Positions 9,197-17,549 of a DNA stretch of 64,000 bases are shown here, piece after piece. Position 1 is the first letter of the stretch; every line of letters begins with the position of its first letter. Under the pieces are notes generated by a model, which was not told the origin of the DNA, made no database searches, and was given only the letters and a program-made list of their open reading frames with translations. Location: positions 79,410 to 143,409 of the forward strand of contig NZ_JAVDBT010000012.1 of the NCBI RefSeq assembly GCF_030848395.1. Direction: 5' to 3'. Origin of the DNA: Pseudogemmobacter lacusdianii. Its GTDB lineage: Bacteria; Pseudomonadota; Alphaproteobacteria; Rhodobacterales; Rhodobacteraceae. Both the position numbers and the translations under genes were made by a program.

Positions 9197-9386
9197 GCTC
9201 AGAATCCGTTTTCTTCTTCTGACCATATAAAATCCGGGGGCGGACGAATCAATGCGTTTCGTAAAATCCCCAGATTGGGTCGGATTTCCCACCGTCTTCG
9301 GCGCAACTCTGCGCCCTGCCCTTGCCTAGACTTCCGCTGCAATGTTACATCTTTGACAACAATCTTTACCAAGGGATGCCGGGCTT

Positions 9387-9896
9387 ATGGGTCTGTTTCC
9401 GACCAGCTTTGACAAAGAAGATCTGCTGAAATGCTCGCGCGGTGAGCTTTTCGGGCCGGGCAATGCCCAGCTTCCGGCACCGCCGATGCTGATGATGGAC
9501 CGGATCACCGATATCTCGGAAGATCGCGGCGAGCATGGCAAAGGCCATGTGGTGGCCGAGTTCGACATCACCCCGGATCTGTGGTTCTTCGACTGCCACT
9601 TCCCCGGCAACCCGATCATGCCGGGCTGCTTGGGCCTTGATGGCCTGTGGCAGCTCACCGGCTTCAACCTTGGCTGGCGTGGCTGGCAAGGGCGCGGCTA
9701 TGCGCTTGGTGTGGGCGAGGTCAAACTGACCGGTATGGTCCGCCCCGACCGTAAGAAGCTGACCTATTACGTCGATTTCACCAAAGCGATCCAAACCCGC
9801 CGCCTGACGATGGGCGTGGCCGATGGCCGGGTCGAGGCCGATGGTGAGACGATCTATCTCGTCAAAGACATGAAAGTGGCGCTGAGCGAAAGCTAA
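9387..9896 (+). CDS. fabA: 3-hydroxyacyl-[ACP] dehydratase/isomerase FabA
   Basis: A 169-residue hotdog-fold enzyme of standard FabA length. The catalytic pair is visible as His71 (in [13 protein letters not shown]) and Asp85 (LGLDGLWQ). FabA dehydrates 3-hydroxydecanoyl-ACP and isomerises the product to cis-3-decenoyl-ACP, the branch point for unsaturated fatty acids. It is followed by fabB and fabI on the same strand, so the unsaturated fatty-acid branch is grouped. An apparent terminator follows the stop, so fabB may have its own promoter. Confidence 0.97.
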   Translation: MGLFPTSFDKEDLLKCSRGELFGPGNAQLPAPPMLMMDRITDISEDRGEHGKGHVVAEFDITPDLWFFDCHFPGNPIMPGCLGLDGLWQLTGFNLGWRGWQGRGYALGVGEVKLTGMVRPDRKKLTYYVDFTKAIQTRRLTMGVADGRVEADGETIYLVKDMKVALSES

Positions 9897-9914
9897 GCCG
9901 CCCATCGCTGTGAC

Positions 9915-9941
9915 AAGGGCCCCTCAGCGGGCCCTTTTCTT
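9915..9941 (+). terminator. Rho-independent terminator after fabA
   Basis: AAGGGCCC pairs with GGGCCCTT around a 6-nt loop and is followed directly by TTCTTTT. It lies 18 bases past the fabA stop. Confidence 0.85.
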
Positions 9942-10061
9942 TTGCACTTAAAAGGTGGGCTTCCGGCGGATCGCCTACGCAATGCGGGGCAACCCGCCCT
10001 ACCCGCTTGCTCCACTCTCGCCCGTGCCCTAAACAGGCTTCAGCTAATAAGGGAGGCCCCC

Positions 10062-11291
10062 ATGCGCCGCGTCGTCATCACCGGGATCGGCATCGTCTCA
10101 TCCATCGGCAACGATGTAACCGAGGTGGAAGCCTCACTGCGGGCTGGTAAATCCGGCATCGTCTTTGCGCCGGATTATGCCGAGCACGGCTTCCGCAGCC
10201 AAGTCCACGGCACCGTCAAACTGGCGATCGAGGATCACATCGACAAGCGCGACCTGCGCTTCATGGGCGATGGTGCGGCCTATACTTTCATCGCCATGCG
10301 TCAGGCGATCGCGGATTCCGGCCTGACGGATGCCGAGGTCTCGAACGAGCGCACCGGCATCATCGTGGGTTCCGGCGGGCCTTCGACGAAATCGTTCTTC
10401 AAAGCCCATAATATCGTGCGCGAAAGCGGCAGCCCGAAGCGGATCGGGCCGTTTGGCGTGACCAAGGGCATGTCCTCGACGGTCTCCGCCTGCTTGGCGA
10501 CGCCTTTCAAGATCAAGGGCGTGAACTATTCGATCACCTCGGCCTGCTCGACCTCGGCGCATTGCATCGGCAATGGCGCGGAATTGATCCAAATGGGCAA
10601 GCAAGACGTGGTCTTTGCCGGCGGCGGCGAAGAGTTGGACTGGACGCTCTCCTGCCTCTTCGACGCGATGGGCGCGATGTCGTCCAAATACAACGACGCA
10701 CCGGAAACCGCGAGCCGCACCTATGACGCGACCCGCGACGGTTTCGTCATCGCAGGCGGCGGCGGTGTGGTGGTCTTGGAAGAGCTGAACCACGCTTTGG
10801 CGCGCGGCGCGAAGATCTACGGCGAAGTCACCGGCTACGGTGCCACCTCGGACGGCCATGACATGGTCGCCCCCTCGGGTGAGGGTGGTGAGCGTTCGAT
10901 GCGGCTTGCCGTCTCGACCCTGCCGGAAGGTCGCAAGATCGACTATATCAACAGCCACGGCACCTCGACCTCTGTGGGCGATGTCACGGAAGTGGAAGCG
11001 ATCCGCCGGGTCTTTGGCAAAGGCACCACGCCGCCGATCGCCTCGACCAAATCGCTGACCGGCCACAGCTTGGGCGCGACCGGCGTGCATGAGGCGATCT
11101 ATTCGCTGATCATGATGAACAAGGGCTTCATTGCGGCCTCGGCCAACGTGACCACCTTGGACCCGGCCCTCGACCCGGCTGAGATCGTCACCAGCCTGCG
11201 CGACAATGTTGAGCTTGATAGCGTGCTTTCGAACTCTTTCGGCTTTGGCGGCACCAATGCCACCTTGGTTATGTCGAAATACCGCGCCTAA
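10062..11291 (+). CDS. fabB: 3-oxoacyl-[ACP] synthase I FabB
   Basis: A 409-residue beta-ketoacyl-ACP synthase. The active-site Cys162 sits in [14 protein letters not shown]. The two His residues of the Cys-His-His triad lie in [10 protein letters not shown] and [13 protein letters not shown]. The ATG at 10062 ([10 protein letters not shown]) follows GGGAGG at a five-base spacing and gives the normal family length, so an upstream in-frame ATG at 9942 is rejected. FabB elongates the cis-3-decenoyl-ACP made by FabA. It sits between fabA and fabI. Confidence 0.96.
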   Translation: MRRVVITGIGIVSSIGNDVTEVEASLRAGKSGIVFAPDYAEHGFRSQVHGTVKLAIEDHIDKRDLRFMGDGAAYTFIAMRQAIADSGLTDAEVSNERTGIIVGSGGPSTKSFFKAHNIVRESGSPKRIGPFGVTKGMSSTVSACLATPFKIKGVNYSITSACSTSAHCIGNGAELIQMGKQDVVFAGGGEELDWTLSCLFDAMGAMSSKYNDAPETASRTYDATRDGFVIAGGGGVVVLEELNHALARGAKIYGEVTGYGATSDGHDMVAPSGEGGERSMRLAVSTLPEGRKIDYINSHGTSTSVGDVTEVEAIRRVFGKGTTPPIASTKSLTGHSLGATGVHEAIYSLIMMNKGFIAASANVTTLDPALDPAEIVTSLRDNVELDSVLSNSFGFGGTNATLVMSKYRA

Positions 11292-11312
11292 CCGGGCTTT
11301 GTCTTGAAAAGT

Positions 11313-11337
11313 TTGGGCCTGAAACGATCAGGCCCAA
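11313..11337 (+). terminator. Hairpin between fabB and fabI
   Basis: A perfect 10-bp stem (TTGGGCCTGA/TCAGGCCCAA) with a 5-nt loop lies in the 77-bp fabB-fabI gap. It lacks a clear T-run, so it could be a weak terminator, an attenuator or an mRNA-stabilising element. Confidence 0.5.
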
Positions 11338-11368
11338 TCATTGAACGTGTCATTTTCAGGGGGCCAGT

Positions 11369-12157
11369 ATGGCAGACCTTATGAAGGGGAAGCGCGGCCT
11401 TGTGATGGGGGTCGCGAACGAACGGTCCATCGCTTGGGGCATCGCCTCGGTGCTGGCGGCTGAGGGCGCGGAGCTGGCGTTTTCCTATCAGGGCGAGGCC
11501 TTTGGCAAACGGCTTGCACCGCTGGCGGCCTCGGTCGGGTCGGACATTCTGGTTGATGTCGATGTGACGGATGAGGCGTCTTTGGATGCCTGCTTTGACA
11601 CGCTGAAGGACCGCTGGGGCAAGCTGGACTTCGTGATCCATGCCATCGCCTACTCCGACAAGAATGAGCTGACGGGGCGTTTTGTGAACACCTCGAAGGC
11701 CAATTTCAGCAATTCGTTGGTGATTTCTTGCTACAGCTTCATCGAGGTGGCCCGCCGCGCCGAGCCCTTGATGGTGGATGGCGGCACGCTGATCACGCTG
11801 ACCTTCCAAGGGTCCAACAAAATCGCGCCGAATTACAATGTGATGGGCGTGGCCAAGGCGGCGCTGGAATCGGCGACGCGCTATTTGGCGAATGACCTTG
11901 GCCCGCAAAAGATCCGCGTCAATGCGATCTCGCCTGGCCCGATGAAGACGCTGGCAGGCTCGGCGATCGGCGGCGCTCGCGCCACCTTCCGCCACACCGA
12001 GGACAACGCACCTTTGCGCTCGAACGCCACGCTCGACACCATCGGCGGCACGGCGGCTTGGCTCTGCTCCGATTATGGCGCGGCGACCACGGGTGAGATC
12101 ATCCATGTCGACGGCGGCTACCACGTCTTGGGCTTCCCGCAGGCCGACAATCTCTAA
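11369..12157 (+). CDS. fabI: Enoyl-[ACP] reductase (NADH) FabI
   Basis: A 262-residue atypical short-chain dehydrogenase of FabI type. The N-terminal MGVANERSIAWGIA binds NADH. Catalytic Tyr156 and Lys163 are present in NYNVMGVAKAALES. The position equivalent to E. coli Tyr146 is Phe here (TLTFQGS). FabI carries out the last reduction of each elongation cycle. The start follows AGGGGG at five bases. It ends the fabA-fabB-fabI group. Confidence 0.95.
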   Translation: MADLMKGKRGLVMGVANERSIAWGIASVLAAEGAELAFSYQGEAFGKRLAPLAASVGSDILVDVDVTDEASLDACFDTLKDRWGKLDFVIHAIAYSDKNELTGRFVNTSKANFSNSLVISCYSFIEVARRAEPLMVDGGTLITLTFQGSNKIAPNYNVMGVAKAALESATRYLANDLGPQKIRVNAISPGPMKTLAGSAIGGARATFRHTEDNAPLRSNATLDTIGGTAAWLCSDYGAATTGEIIHVDGGYHVLGFPQADNL

Positions 12158-12178
12158 GGAAAATCCTTAGCTTCGAAT

Positions 12179-12210
12179 GCGCGCGGCGGCTTGACAGCAG
12201 CGCCGCGCGC
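12179..12210 (+). terminator. GC-rich hairpin downstream of fabI
   Basis: GCGCGCGGCG and CGCCGCGCGC form a 10-bp stem around a 12-nt loop. No T-run follows, so termination is plausible but unproven. Confidence 0.4.
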
Positions 12211-12327
12211 GCCCAGACCAAGATCCGCAGCCAGGGAATGCCTTGGCGGGAACAGAGGCCAGTGCTCTCCGGCCCCACCTGCCATGCTACCACGCCAGCA
12301 ATTTCGACCGCTAGCGATGGAGCAGCC

Positions 12328-12849
12328 ATGTCAGAGCCCCTGATCATCAAAGAAAATCCCCGCGATCCGGTGATGAATGCCGATGAGGGCGCGCGCGCTG
12401 AGGCGCGGGGCCTTCTCGAGACCGGCCATGCCGCGCTGGCTTGGACCGACCCCGACAATGGCACCCCCGGCATCAGCCGCATCACCTTCGCGATTGATCC
12501 GGTTGAGGGTCCGCTCTGCCTGATCTCCGAGCTGGCGCCGCACACGCGCGCTTTGCGCACCAATGGTGCTTGCGCGATGATGGTGGGCGATGTTGGCCCC
12601 AAGGGCGACCCGATGACCCATGCGCGGCTGATGGTGCGCGCCCAAGCCGAGTTCCTGCCCGCCGACCACCCTGGCCGCGCCGAGCTGCGCGCGCGCTGGC
12701 TCGAGCGCAACCCCAAGGCCACGGTCTATATCGATCTGCCGGATTTCCATTTCGTGCGGATCATCCCGCAAACCGCTTTGCTGAATGGTGGCTTTGCCCG
12801 CGCCTTCCGGCTGACCTCGGATGACCTCATCGCAATGATGAAGGTCTGA
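12328..12849 (+). CDS. HugZ-like / pyridoxamine 5'-phosphate oxidase-fold protein
   Basis: A 173-residue split-barrel flavin-binding protein. It resembles the N-terminal domain of HugZ-type haem utilisation proteins, with LETGHAALAWTDPDNGTPGIS at the start of the barrel and SELAPHTRALRTNGACAMMVGD in the middle. The C-terminal DUF2470-like domain of full HugZ proteins is absent, so haem cleavage should not be assumed. The start at 12328 (MSEPLIIKENP) follows GGAG at five bases; an earlier in-frame ATG gives an unfamilial extension. Confidence 0.8.
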   Translation: MSEPLIIKENPRDPVMNADEGARAEARGLLETGHAALAWTDPDNGTPGISRITFAIDPVEGPLCLISELAPHTRALRTNGACAMMVGDVGPKGDPMTHARLMVRAQAEFLPADHPGRAELRARWLERNPKATVYIDLPDFHFVRIIPQTALLNGGFARAFRLTSDDLIAMMKV

Positions 12850-12869
12850 GCACCTTCGCAGCATATGCC

Positions 12870-12897
12870 AAAAGGGCGGCCCAACGGCCGCCCTTTT
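12870..12897. terminator. Bidirectional terminator
   Basis: AAAAGGGCGGCC/GGCCGCCCTTTT is a perfect 12-bp stem with a 4-nt loop. It lies between the convergent ends of the HugZ-like gene and the beta-helix gene and has A/T tracts suiting both directions. Confidence 0.88.
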
Positions 12898-12915
12898 GCG
12901 TTCGAGAGCTAAGGC

Positions 12916-15204
12916 CTAGACCGTCACGTCCATCCGCAAGACAGCCGTCACCTTCCCCTTCACCGCCTCTCCCCAGCGCAGATTGGCCTGACTGCCCCCC
13001 GGCCCCTGCCCCACCACCGCATTGGGGAAATTGAACCGAGTCACATTGGCCGCATTGGTGATTGCGCCCTCGGGCATCACGCTTTCGACGGTTCGGATCC
13101 GCGCCCCAAAGGGCGTGAAGCCGCCCGGATCGAGCACCCAAGTATCCGCCGCCGTGGTCTGACTATGGCTCATCACGATCGGATTTTGGATCGTCTGACT
13201 GACCTGATTGAAGGTATTCCCCTTGACCCGCACATTGCGCGAGCGGGTGAAATCCAAGCTGGCAAAAGAAGTATCCACCATCTCGACCCGGTCCACCGTG
13301 GCGTTGAACACCCGGAAGGTGTTGTTCACCAAACTGAATCCATTGAAGAAATGGCCCGAGCCATAGGGTTTCACCACAATCCAGCGGAAGGCGGCACTCA
13401 CGTCCGAGGCGATGAAGATATTGCCCACGACATTCAGCCCACCGAAGGAGAACTCATTGCTGAAGCCGGGCTCTGGGTCATGCTCATTGCCCCATTCGAT
13501 GAAGCAATTGTCGATGTAATTGCCCGAGACCACGGTGGCAACATTGGTCTGTGTAAAGACGATCCCCGCCAGCCGCACCCCCGCTGCTGCATCATCGCCT
13601 TGGAAGAAATGATTGTTGCAGATCATATGGCTGGTGCCGTTCATCACCGCAAAATGCTTGAAGCGCACGATGCGGTTGTTGCGGAATTTCACGTCATTGG
13701 CCTGCACATTGATCGCAATCGTGCTGCGGTCTTGCGCGTTGAGCGGCTGCTCATTCGACAGGAACTGGCAGTAATCGACCCACATCCCCTGACAGCCGGT
13801 CCCGGCCGAGCTGATGCCGCGATCCTTCGGGCGGTTGAAGGTGCAGCTGTCGAAGCGGAACACCGTACCCGACATTGGCAGAAGCACGCCCGAGCAACTG
13901 CCAAGGCAGTTGAACTCCACCTCATGGATCTCAAACCGCGACAGCAGCGCGAAATTGCTGAAATCCATCAGATATTTAAAGCGGGTGAAGGTGTAGGTCC
14001 GGGTGCCAGCGGCAGCGTAAAGCGGCTGCGACAGCTCAACCGTGCCAGCCCCGATGTTCTTCGATTTGACATAGACCTCACGTCCAACCCCGGTGCTCTG
14101 CACCAAGGCCCCAACCGGCACATTGGCCACATTGGCCACAGCGGTGAGTTGGGTCGAATTGGCAATGGCATAGGTGCCAACCGAGGTTACCACCTCATTC
14201 GTCCAACCGCTCGACGACACCGCATTGAGCGAGCCATTGCGCAAAACCCGCCGGTTGGTGAAGGAGTTGAGTCCCGCCAAAGCGGCCACATCCAAAGGCT
14301 CGGTCAGATCAACGCGCCGCCCTGACATGTCAAAGGTGACGTGATCGGTGAAATAAAACAAAGCCTGAAGTGCGCGCTTGAACCCCTCCACATCGCCATT
14401 GAAGGCCCGCGAATAGGTCTCGAGATCGAAGTTGCGGGTCAAGATCAGCCGATTGGCCGCAGGTTGAACCACTGTGCCCTGAAAGCGGATCGGCGCGTTG
14501 ATCGTCAGGTTTCCCGGCAGGTTATAGCTGCCTTGCGAGACCACAATCGTCCGCCCCGCCGCCGCCGCATCCGCCGCCATAAAGGCCGCAATGTCATTGC
14601 TGCTGCCATCGCCCTTAGCACCGTAATCGCGCACATCGACCATATCCATCATGTCGCGCAGAAAGACCGAGGTGACATCCTCGACCACCAGATCATCGAT
14701 ACGCACAGTCCCGCCATTGGCCCCGGTCAGATCGATACCGATATGAGCAAAGGTCGCCGTTGCCCCCAAAGGCATCGCCACGCCGGTGCGGTTGCCTGCG
14801 CCCACAATCGCCTCGATGGTGACAACGCTGCCGTAATCGGTCAGCGCCACCGAAGGGCCGGTCTGCACCGCCGTGGTCACATTGGCCGAAGCCGCATCCC
14901 CCGCCCAAAGCGCGATCCGCACCGAAGGCAAGTTGCCCGAGACCGCCTTCACCCGCGCGCTGATCCGCAGATACATATCGCGCCGCAGCGGCGTTTGGCT
15001 GAATGAGCGCAGCCGTTGCGTGGAACTGGTTTTTTTCAGCTCAAGACAGCCCGCGAAATCGGCGTCATTGCTGACATAAGCCGCGTTCGACGCGCCATTA
15101 TACGAGGCATCGCCCGGGCGCCCATTGCCGCTGGACCACAGGCTTAACCCCGCCGCGAAAGCCGGCGGCATCAGGACCAGCCCTTCGGTAATCACCTTGT
15201 TCAT
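12916..15204 (-). CDS. Pectate-lyase-like right-handed beta-helix protein; possible GTA/phage-type spike
   Basis: A 762-residue protein. Residues 1 to about 195 form an N-terminal module of beta-rich sequence with no clear signal peptide. VRDYGAKGDGSSNDIAAF (about 200-220) is the classic entry to a pectate-lyase-3 type beta-helix found in phage tailspikes. Repeating N-x-hydrophobic turns follow (for example FRNNRIVRF, VVNTF-like rungs). No secretion signal argues against a secreted enzyme. Similar Rhodobacterales proteins are annotated as glycosyl hydrolase family 28-related, and I believe relatives include head spikes of gene transfer agents, but that link is recalled, not shown. The start at 15204 (MNKVITEG) follows GGAGCAGAG; longer in-frame options lack this. 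Confidence 0.7.
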   Translation of the reverse strand: MNKVITEGLVLMPPAFAAGLSLWSSGNGRPGDASYNGASNAAYVSNDADFAGCLELKKTSSTQRLRSFSQTPLRRDMYLRISARVKAVSGNLPSVRIALWAGDAASANVTTAVQTGPSVALTDYGSVVTIEAIVGAGNRTGVAMPLGATATFAHIGIDLTGANGGTVRIDDLVVEDVTSVFLRDMMDMVDVRDYGAKGDGSSNDIAAFMAADAAAAGRTIVVSQGSYNLPGNLTINAPIRFQGTVVQPAANRLILTRNFDLETYSRAFNGDVEGFKRALQALFYFTDHVTFDMSGRRVDLTEPLDVAALAGLNSFTNRRVLRNGSLNAVSSSGWTNEVVTSVGTYAIANSTQLTAVANVANVPVGALVQSTGVGREVYVKSKNIGAGTVELSQPLYAAAGTRTYTFTRFKYLMDFSNFALLSRFEIHEVEFNCLGSCSGVLLPMSGTVFRFDSCTFNRPKDRGISSAGTGCQGMWVDYCQFLSNEQPLNAQDRSTIAINVQANDVKFRNNRIVRFKHFAVMNGTSHMICNNHFFQGDDAAAGVRLAGIVFTQTNVATVVSGNYIDNCFIEWGNEHDPEPGFSNEFSFGGLNVVGNIFIASDVSAAFRWIVVKPYGSGHFFNGFSLVNNTFRVFNATVDRVEMVDTSFASLDFTRSRNVRVKGNTFNQVSQTIQNPIVMSHSQTTAADTWVLDPGGFTPFGARIRTVESVMPEGAITNAANVTRFNFPNAVVGQGPGGSQANLRWGEAVKGKVTAVLRMDVTV

Positions 15205-15346
15205 CTCTGCTCCCCTTGCCTCTTGGCGGATCAAGGGCGCATGAGCCTCACCCGCGGCCCAGACACGCGCCTTGGGGCAAGGGAGGTATCAACGAGAGGT
15301 TAACGCGACCTCAGACCAGCGCGCGGAGGACTTGGGGGCGCAACGC

Positions 15347-15376
15347 AAAAGGCGCGGCCCAATGGACCGCGCCTTT
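15347..15376 (-). terminator. Terminator downstream of lysS
   Basis: AAAGGCGCGG and CCGCGCCTTT pair around a short loop, 21 bases beyond the lysS stop. A-rich and T-rich flanks allow termination on the minus strand. Confidence 0.75.
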
Positions 15377-15396
15377 CATGTCTGACTTCGGAAGGA

Positions 15397-16980
15397 TCAC
15401 TTAGCGATCAAACCGCCAGCCAGTGCTTTTTCGATCAAAGCCACCGTCTCATCGACACCATAAAGCGCGATGAAGCCGCCAAAGCGTGGGCCGTCCGAGG
15501 CGCCAAGCAGAACCTCATAAAGCGCCTTGAACCAATCGCGGAGCGGCTCGAATTCATGCTCTTTGCCGATGGCGAAGACCATCGATTGCAGCGCCTCATC
15601 GTCCAGACCGCCGTCCCAAACTTTCAGCTTAGCAACCAGATCCTCCATCGCCGCGCGCTCTTTGTCGGAAGGCAGGCGGAAGGTGCGGGTCGGTGCGATC
15701 TTGTCGTCGAAGTAGCGCAAAGCGAAACCGGCCGCGGCATCAAGATCGGGATGCGTCTCAGGCGAGGCATCGGGCGCATAGCGCTTGATGAAGCCCCAAA
15801 GGCCCTTGGCATCCTTGGCCCCCGCCACCGAGGCAAGGTTCAAGAGCATCCCAAACGGCACCACCATCTTCGACTCCGGCGGCTTGCCGTTGTGGATGTG
15901 GAAGACCGGGTTATTGGCCTGTTGATCGATCGTCTGATCGGGGAAGGCGCGCAGCTGCTGGTGGTATTCATCCACCGCCCGCGGGATCACATCCCAAGAC
16001 ATGCGCTTGGCCGTCTTCGGCTTTTGATACATGAAATAGGACAGGCTTTCCGAGGCAGCATAGGTCAGCCACTCGTCAATCGTCAGGCCATTGCCCTTGG
16101 ATTTCGAGATCTTCTGGCCCTGCTCATCCAAGAACAGCTCATAGGTGAAGTGATTGGGCTTCTTGCCGCCCAGAACCTCACAAATGCCGTCATAGATCGG
16201 CGTGTTGGTCGAGTGGTCCTTGCCATACATCTCGAAGTCGACATCCAGCGCCGCCCAGCGGGCACCGAAATCCGGCTTCCATTGCAGCTTTACGTTGCCG
16301 CCGGTGACGGGCAGCGTCCATTCGCGGCCGGTTTCATCGTCGAAGGTGATGGTGTGGTTCACCTTATCAACGTGTTTCATCGGCACATAAAGCACCCTGC
16401 CGGTTTCCGGATGGATCGGCAGGAAGCAGGAATAGGTCTGCTGACGCTCTTCGCGCAAAGACTTCAGCATGATCGCCATGATCTGGTCATAACGTTCCGC
16501 CGCCAGCCGCAAGGTCGGGTCAAACTGGCCCGATTTGTAGAACTCGGTGGCCGAGATGAACTCATATTCAAACCCAAAAGTGTCCAAGAACCGGCGCAAC
16601 ATGGCGTTGTTGTGATGGCCAAAGCTTTCGTAAAGCTCAAAAGGATCCGGGACCGAAGTCAGCGGCTTTTGGATATTGGCGTGCAGAAGCTCTTGGTTCG
16701 GCACGTTTTCCGGCACTTTGCGCATGCCGTCCACGTCATCCGAGAAGCAGATTAGCCGGGTCGGGATGTCACAGATCATCTCAAAGGCACGGCGGATCAT
16801 CGTCGTGCGCGCCACCTCGCCAAAGGTGCCGATATGCGGCAGACCCGAGGGGCCATAGCCGGTTTCAAACAGCGCATGGCCCTTTTTCGGATCCTTGCCG
16901 CCGAACCGTTTCAGGACCGCGCGGGCCTCTTCAAAGGGCCAGGCCTTCGAATTCATTGCAGCATCGCGCAGGGAAGTCAT
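15397..16980 (-). CDS. lysS: Lysyl-tRNA synthetase, class I (archaeal type)
   Basis: A 527-residue class I lysyl-tRNA synthetase, the type found in most archaea and some alphaproteobacteria in place of the class II LysS. The HIGH-type motif is visible in SGLPHIGTF and the KMSKS-type loop in [17 protein letters not shown] and the [15 protein letters not shown] region also fit. The ATG at 16980 lies eight bases after AGGAG; a GTG three codons upstream overlaps that site and is rejected. It charges tRNA-Lys with lysine using ATP. Confidence 0.95.
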   Translation of the reverse strand: MTSLRDAAMNSKAWPFEEARAVLKRFGGKDPKKGHALFETGYGPSGLPHIGTFGEVARTTMIRRAFEMICDIPTRLICFSDDVDGMRKVPENVPNQELLHANIQKPLTSVPDPFELYESFGHHNNAMLRRFLDTFGFEYEFISATEFYKSGQFDPTLRLAAERYDQIMAIMLKSLREERQQTYSCFLPIHPETGRVLYVPMKHVDKVNHTITFDDETGREWTLPVTGGNVKLQWKPDFGARWAALDVDFEMYGKDHSTNTPIYDGICEVLGGKKPNHFTYELFLDEQGQKISKSKGNGLTIDEWLTYAASESLSYFMYQKPKTAKRMSWDVIPRAVDEYHQQLRAFPDQTIDQQANNPVFHIHNGKPPESKMVVPFGMLLNLASVAGAKDAKGLWGFIKRYAPDASPETHPDLDAAAGFALRYFDDKIAPTRTFRLPSDKERAAMEDLVAKLKVWDGGLDDEALQSMVFAIGKEHEFEPLRDWFKALYEVLLGASDGPRFGGFIALYGVDETVALIEKALAGGLIAK

Positions 16981-17091
16981 GCTCACCACTCCTGAAAAGC
17001 CCGTGACACCGTGTCTGGGGCGTTCCGTCCTCTATTGCCGCAGGGGGCTGGGGTCAATAATCTCTCAATCAATGTGATGTAGGAGCTGATC

Positions 17092-17511
17092 GTGACCGAT
17101 ACCACCTTGATGACTGCGCAAGATGCGTTGGTGGCCGTGATGGTGGCCTGCTCGGCCTCGGACCAAGATATGCGCACGGCCGAGCTGGTGGCCATTCAGC
17201 GCATGGTGGGCCATATGCCGATCTTTGCGGGCTATGACACCGATCGGATCCGCGAGGTCACCCGTATCGTGATCGATCTCTTCGAAGAAGAGGACGGGCT
17301 GGATGCCTTGTTCGGGCTGGTGCGCGCCGCTTTGCCCGAGCGGCTTTTCGAGACCGCCTATGCCTTGGCCTGTGACGTGGTGACTGCCGATGGTCACCAT
17401 ACACAGGTCGAATTGCAGATGCTTGAGGAAGTGCGTGAAGAGCTGGCCGTTGACCGTCTCCACGCCGCCGCCATCGAATGGGGCGCGCGGGTGCGGCATA
17501 TGCAACCCTAA
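17092..17511 (+). CDS. TerB-family protein
   Basis: A 139-residue helical protein of the TerB fold. It has two repeats of the family pattern: ACSASDQDMRTAELVAIQRM and CDVVTADGHHTQVELQML, each with the acidic cluster that forms a metal-binding site in TerB proteins. The start is GTG, placed six bases after AGGAG. No other ter gene is nearby, so tellurite resistance should not be inferred; many single TerB proteins have unknown roles. It is divergent from lysS and convergent with the DD-peptidase gene. Confidence 0.85.
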   Translation: MTDTTLMTAQDALVAVMVACSASDQDMRTAELVAIQRMVGHMPIFAGYDTDRIREVTRIVIDLFEEEDGLDALFGLVRAALPERLFETAYALACDVVTADGHHTQVELQMLEEVREELAVDRLHAAAIEWGARVRHMQP

Positions 17512-17549
17512 AGCCATGAGCCTGATGGGCGGCCTAAGCGTAACCGCTT

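Noticed and set aside
12328..12849. Haem oxygenase HugZ
   Set aside because: Only the split-barrel domain is present; the C-terminal domain of full HugZ proteins is missing.
17092..17511. Tellurite resistance operon
   Set aside because: A single TerB-like gene with no terA, terC, terD or related gene nearby does not support that function.
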